Shown: in pieces, positions 61,873-64,000 of the stretch
How the letters are laid out: every line of letters starts with the position of its first letter
Numbering within the stretch: position 1 is the stretch's first letter
Assembly: GCF_013836145.1 (NCBI RefSeq)
Contig: NZ_CP057483.1
Coordinates: 1,922,001-1,986,000, forward strand
Source of the DNA: Citrobacter sp. RHB25-C09
GTDB lineage: Bacteria > Pseudomonadota > Gammaproteobacteria > Enterobacterales > Enterobacteriaceae
Length of the DNA stretch: 64,000 nucleotides
Direction: 5' to 3'
Made by a program: the position numbers and the translations under genes
The notes under the pieces: model-generated
Seen by the model: only the letters and a program-made list of their open reading frames with translations
What the model was told of the DNA's origin: nothing
Database searches by the model: none

Positions 61873-62985
61873 CTACTGATTATTCTTCTGAATTTCAGCC
61901 AGTTCTTCGAGGATCTCCTCTGCTTCCTCTGACGGCGGTGGGGTTTCGTGGACCCATGCCGAGAACAGTCGCCAGGAAACTGCGAGCAGAACCGGACCAA
62001 TAAACAGGCCAATCATGCCGAAGGCAATCAGACCGCCAATGACGCCGGACAGAATCAGGATCAGCGGTAAATCCGCGCCCATGCGAATCAGCATTGGACG
62101 GATTACGTTATCCAGAGTACCTACCACGCAACTCCACACCAACAGCACCGTCCCCCAGGTTGTATCCCCGGTCCAGTACAGCCAGATGATGGCCGGAACT
62201 AACACCGGCAGTGGCCCCAGTTGCACAAGGCAAGAGAGAATCATCACTACCGTCAGCAGGGTGGCATAGGGAACCCCTGAAATCGCCAGACCGATGCCGC
62301 CGAGCACCGCCTGGACCAGCGCCGTCACCACAACACCCAGCGCGACCGCACGGATGGCCTGAGCGGCAAGCAATACCGCCGCATCGCCACGTTTAGACGC
62401 CAGACGGGTAGCAAAATGGCGGACGCCAAGGGCAACGGTCTCTCCACGCCAGTACAGCAGGGCGCTGAATAACAGCATCAGCGCACAGTGCACCATAAAG
62501 CGGCCAATATGCGCGGCTTGCCCGACAAACCAGGTTGTCGTCGCGCCAATATAGGGACGAACTTTCGCCATGATCGCCGCGCCCCCCATATCCAGCAGGT
62601 TATGCCACCCGGCATACAGTTTGGTACCTACCAGCGGAATACTGTTCAGCCAGGCAAGATCCGGAAGCGTCATGTCGCCGCCCGTTAGCGCATGGATGAG
62701 CGGACCGCTGCCATCAACGATACTGTTCACCAGCAACGCGATGGGAATGACAAACAGCAGCACTAATAACAGCGTCATGACCAGCACGGCGAGCGAGCGG
62801 CGACCCCAAAGCATTCTTTGCAAGCCCAATAGTACCGGCCATGTGGCGATGACGATGGTACCGGCCCAGGCAAAGCCCAGAATAAAAGGTTGAACAATCC
62901 AGAGACACGCCACAATCATGATGGCTAAAAACAGCACCGACAGCAGCACTTGTGCGATATCCCTGGGCTGACGAATATTGACCAT
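61873..62985 (-). CDS. ydiK: AI-2E family transporter YdiK
   Basis: Inner-membrane protein of 370 residues, same as E. coli YdiK, in the AI-2 exporter (TqsA/PerM-like) family. Multiple hydrophobic segments from the N-terminus (LLSVLFLAIMIVACLWIVQPF) through GVIGGLIAFGMIGLFIGPVLL. A charged cytoplasmic tail follows (EEAEEILEELAEIQKN). Substrate not established. Divergent from ydiJ. Confidence 0.94.
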   Translation of the reverse strand: MVNIRQPRDIAQVLLSVLFLAIMIVACLWIVQPFILGFAWAGTIVIATWPVLLGLQRMLWGRRSLAVLVMTLLLVLLFVIPIALLVNSIVDGSGPLIHALTGGDMTLPDLAWLNSIPLVGTKLYAGWHNLLDMGGAAIMAKVRPYIGATTTWFVGQAAHIGRFMVHCALMLLFSALLYWRGETVALGVRHFATRLASKRGDAAVLLAAQAIRAVALGVVVTALVQAVLGGIGLAISGVPYATLLTVVMILSCLVQLGPLPVLVPAIIWLYWTGDTTWGTVLLVWSCVVGTLDNVIRPMLIRMGADLPLILILSGVIGGLIAFGMIGLFIGPVLLAVSWRLFSAWVHETPPPSEEAEEILEELAEIQKNNQ

Positions 62986-63186
62986 AAACAGTTTTCACCT
63001 TTGTAGTGCGTCGAACGTTGACGCGACGTAAATACGCAAAATAACTCTGATAATAATGAGCAATATCAGCGATTTTTAACAGGCGGATTCTGCCAGTATT
63101 TCTACTGGGTGTATTAGAAAAAAATGTGATACAACATTAAGCAAACGATAACCTCACAACACAGACCGCAGGAAAGGGTCAGAACA

Positions 63187-64000
63187 ATGATTCCACAAAT
63201 TTCTCAGGCACCCGGCGTCGTTCAGCTGGTGCTCAATTTTTTGCAAGAGCTGGAGCAACAGGGTTTTACCGGCGATACGGCGACCAGTTATGCCGATCGT
63301 CTGACGATGTCGACAGATAACAGTATCTATCAACTTCTTCCCGATGCCGTTGTTTTTCCCCGTTCCACGGCCGATGTGGCATTAATTGCCCGACTGGCGG
63401 CGGAGCCTCGTTTTACCTCGCTGATCTTCACTCCACGCGGCGGCGGCACAGGTACTAATGGTCAGGCGCTGAATCAGGGCATTATCGTTGATATGTCCCG
63501 CTATATGAGCCGCATTATTGAAATCAACCCTGAAGAGGGCTGGGTTCGTGTGGAAGCGGGGGTGATCAAAGATCAGCTTAATCAGTACCTCAAACCATTT
63601 GGTTACTTCTTTGCCCCGGAGCTTTCGACCAGTAACCGGGCAACACTCGGCGGCATGATTAACACCGATGCCTCTGGTCAGGGATCGCTGGTGTACGGTA
63701 AAACCTCCGACCATGTGCTCGGCGTACGCGCGGTGCTGCTGGGGGGGGATATTCTCGACACGCAACCGCTGCCTGTCGAACTGGCCGAAGCGCTGGGTAA
63801 AAATAACACGGCCATTGGCCGTATCTATCGTACCGTGCTGGAACGCTGTCGCGACAACCGTCAACTGATAATTGAAAGTTTCCCAAAACTGAACCGCTTC
63901 CTGACCGGCTACGATTTACGTCACGTCTTTAACGACGATATGAGCGAGTTTGATTTAACCCGCATTCTGACCGGCTCAGAAGGCACGCTGGCATTTATCA
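63187..64000 (+). CDS. ydiJ: FAD-binding 2-hydroxyglutarate oxidase YdiJ, 3' end cut
   Basis: N-terminal 271 codons of the roughly 1018-residue flavoprotein-plus-FeS-cluster protein YdiJ, reported to oxidise D-2-hydroxyglutarate. The FAD-binding PCMH domain begins QELEQQGFTGD and includes TPRGGGTGTNGQALNQGIIVDMSR (around residue 85) and TSNRATLGGMINTDASGQGS. ATG at 63187; the frame is open to the window end. The C-terminal iron-sulfur part lies beyond the right edge. Confidence 0.95.
   Translation, partial: MIPQISQAPGVVQLVLNFLQELEQQGFTGDTATSYADRLTMSTDNSIYQLLPDAVVFPRSTADVALIARLAAEPRFTSLIFTPRGGGTGTNGQALNQGIIVDMSRYMSRIIEINPEEGWVRVEAGVIKDQLNQYLKPFGYFFAPELSTSNRATLGGMINTDASGQGSLVYGKTSDHVLGVRAVLLGGDILDTQPLPVELAEALGKNNTAIGRIYRTVLERCRDNRQLIIESFPKLNRFLTGYDLRHVFNDDMSEFDLTRILTGSEGTLAFI

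Overview
The window is a chromosomal segment of an enteric gamma-proteobacterium (Enterobacteriaceae). Nearly every protein is recognisable as the counterpart of an Escherichia coli K-12 gene from the 38-40 minute region, in nearly the same order but with local losses and insertions. Protein divergence is visible but modest, REP and ERIC repeats are of the enteric type, and the RprA small RNA and the thrS, pheM, cho and aroH control sites are conserved. The combination best suggests Citrobacter or a close relative; the genus is inferred from memory and was not tested. There are no phage genes, transposases, CRISPR arrays, rRNAs or tRNAs.

Layout, left to right: ansA (cut by the left edge) and sppA; ydjA, selD and topB; gdhA convergent with topB; ynjH and a coupled ynjA-ynjF pair. 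Next, on the minus strand, comes xthA, a TVP38 membrane protein and the ynjBCD ABC transporter with ynjE. The ast operon (astCADBE) for arginine catabolism follows, then spy, ves, cho (SOS), nadE and osmE. The chitobiose operon chbBCARFG carries a ChiX-pairing site. Then come katE, cedA, tcyP, ydjM (SOS), a KduD-like dehydrogenase, hxpB (yniC), yniB, yniA, ydiZ, pfkB, ydiY and yniD.

The translation block follows: thrS, infC (AUU start), rpmI, rplT, pheM, pheS, pheT and ihfA. Then btuC, btuE, btuD, nlpC, ydiV, selO (ydiU), aroH, ppsR, ppsA, aroD, rprA, ydiK and ydiJ (cut by the right edge).

Compared with K-12 as I recall it, nudG, ynjI, ydjY, ydjZ and the ydiB/ydiL-N and ydiF-fadK genes are missing. 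ynjA has moved next to ynjF, and a KduD-type gene sits between ydjM and hxpB.

Several features lie outside ordinary long open reading frames: yniD (35 codons), the pheM leader peptide, the AUU start of infC, RprA, and a 30-codon frame whose stop overlaps the ydiV start. The least understood parts are the xthA-TVP38-ynjBCDE cluster, the ydiV upstream frame, an intrinsic terminator just in front of ydiY, and the toxin-less GhoS-family gene ydiZ.
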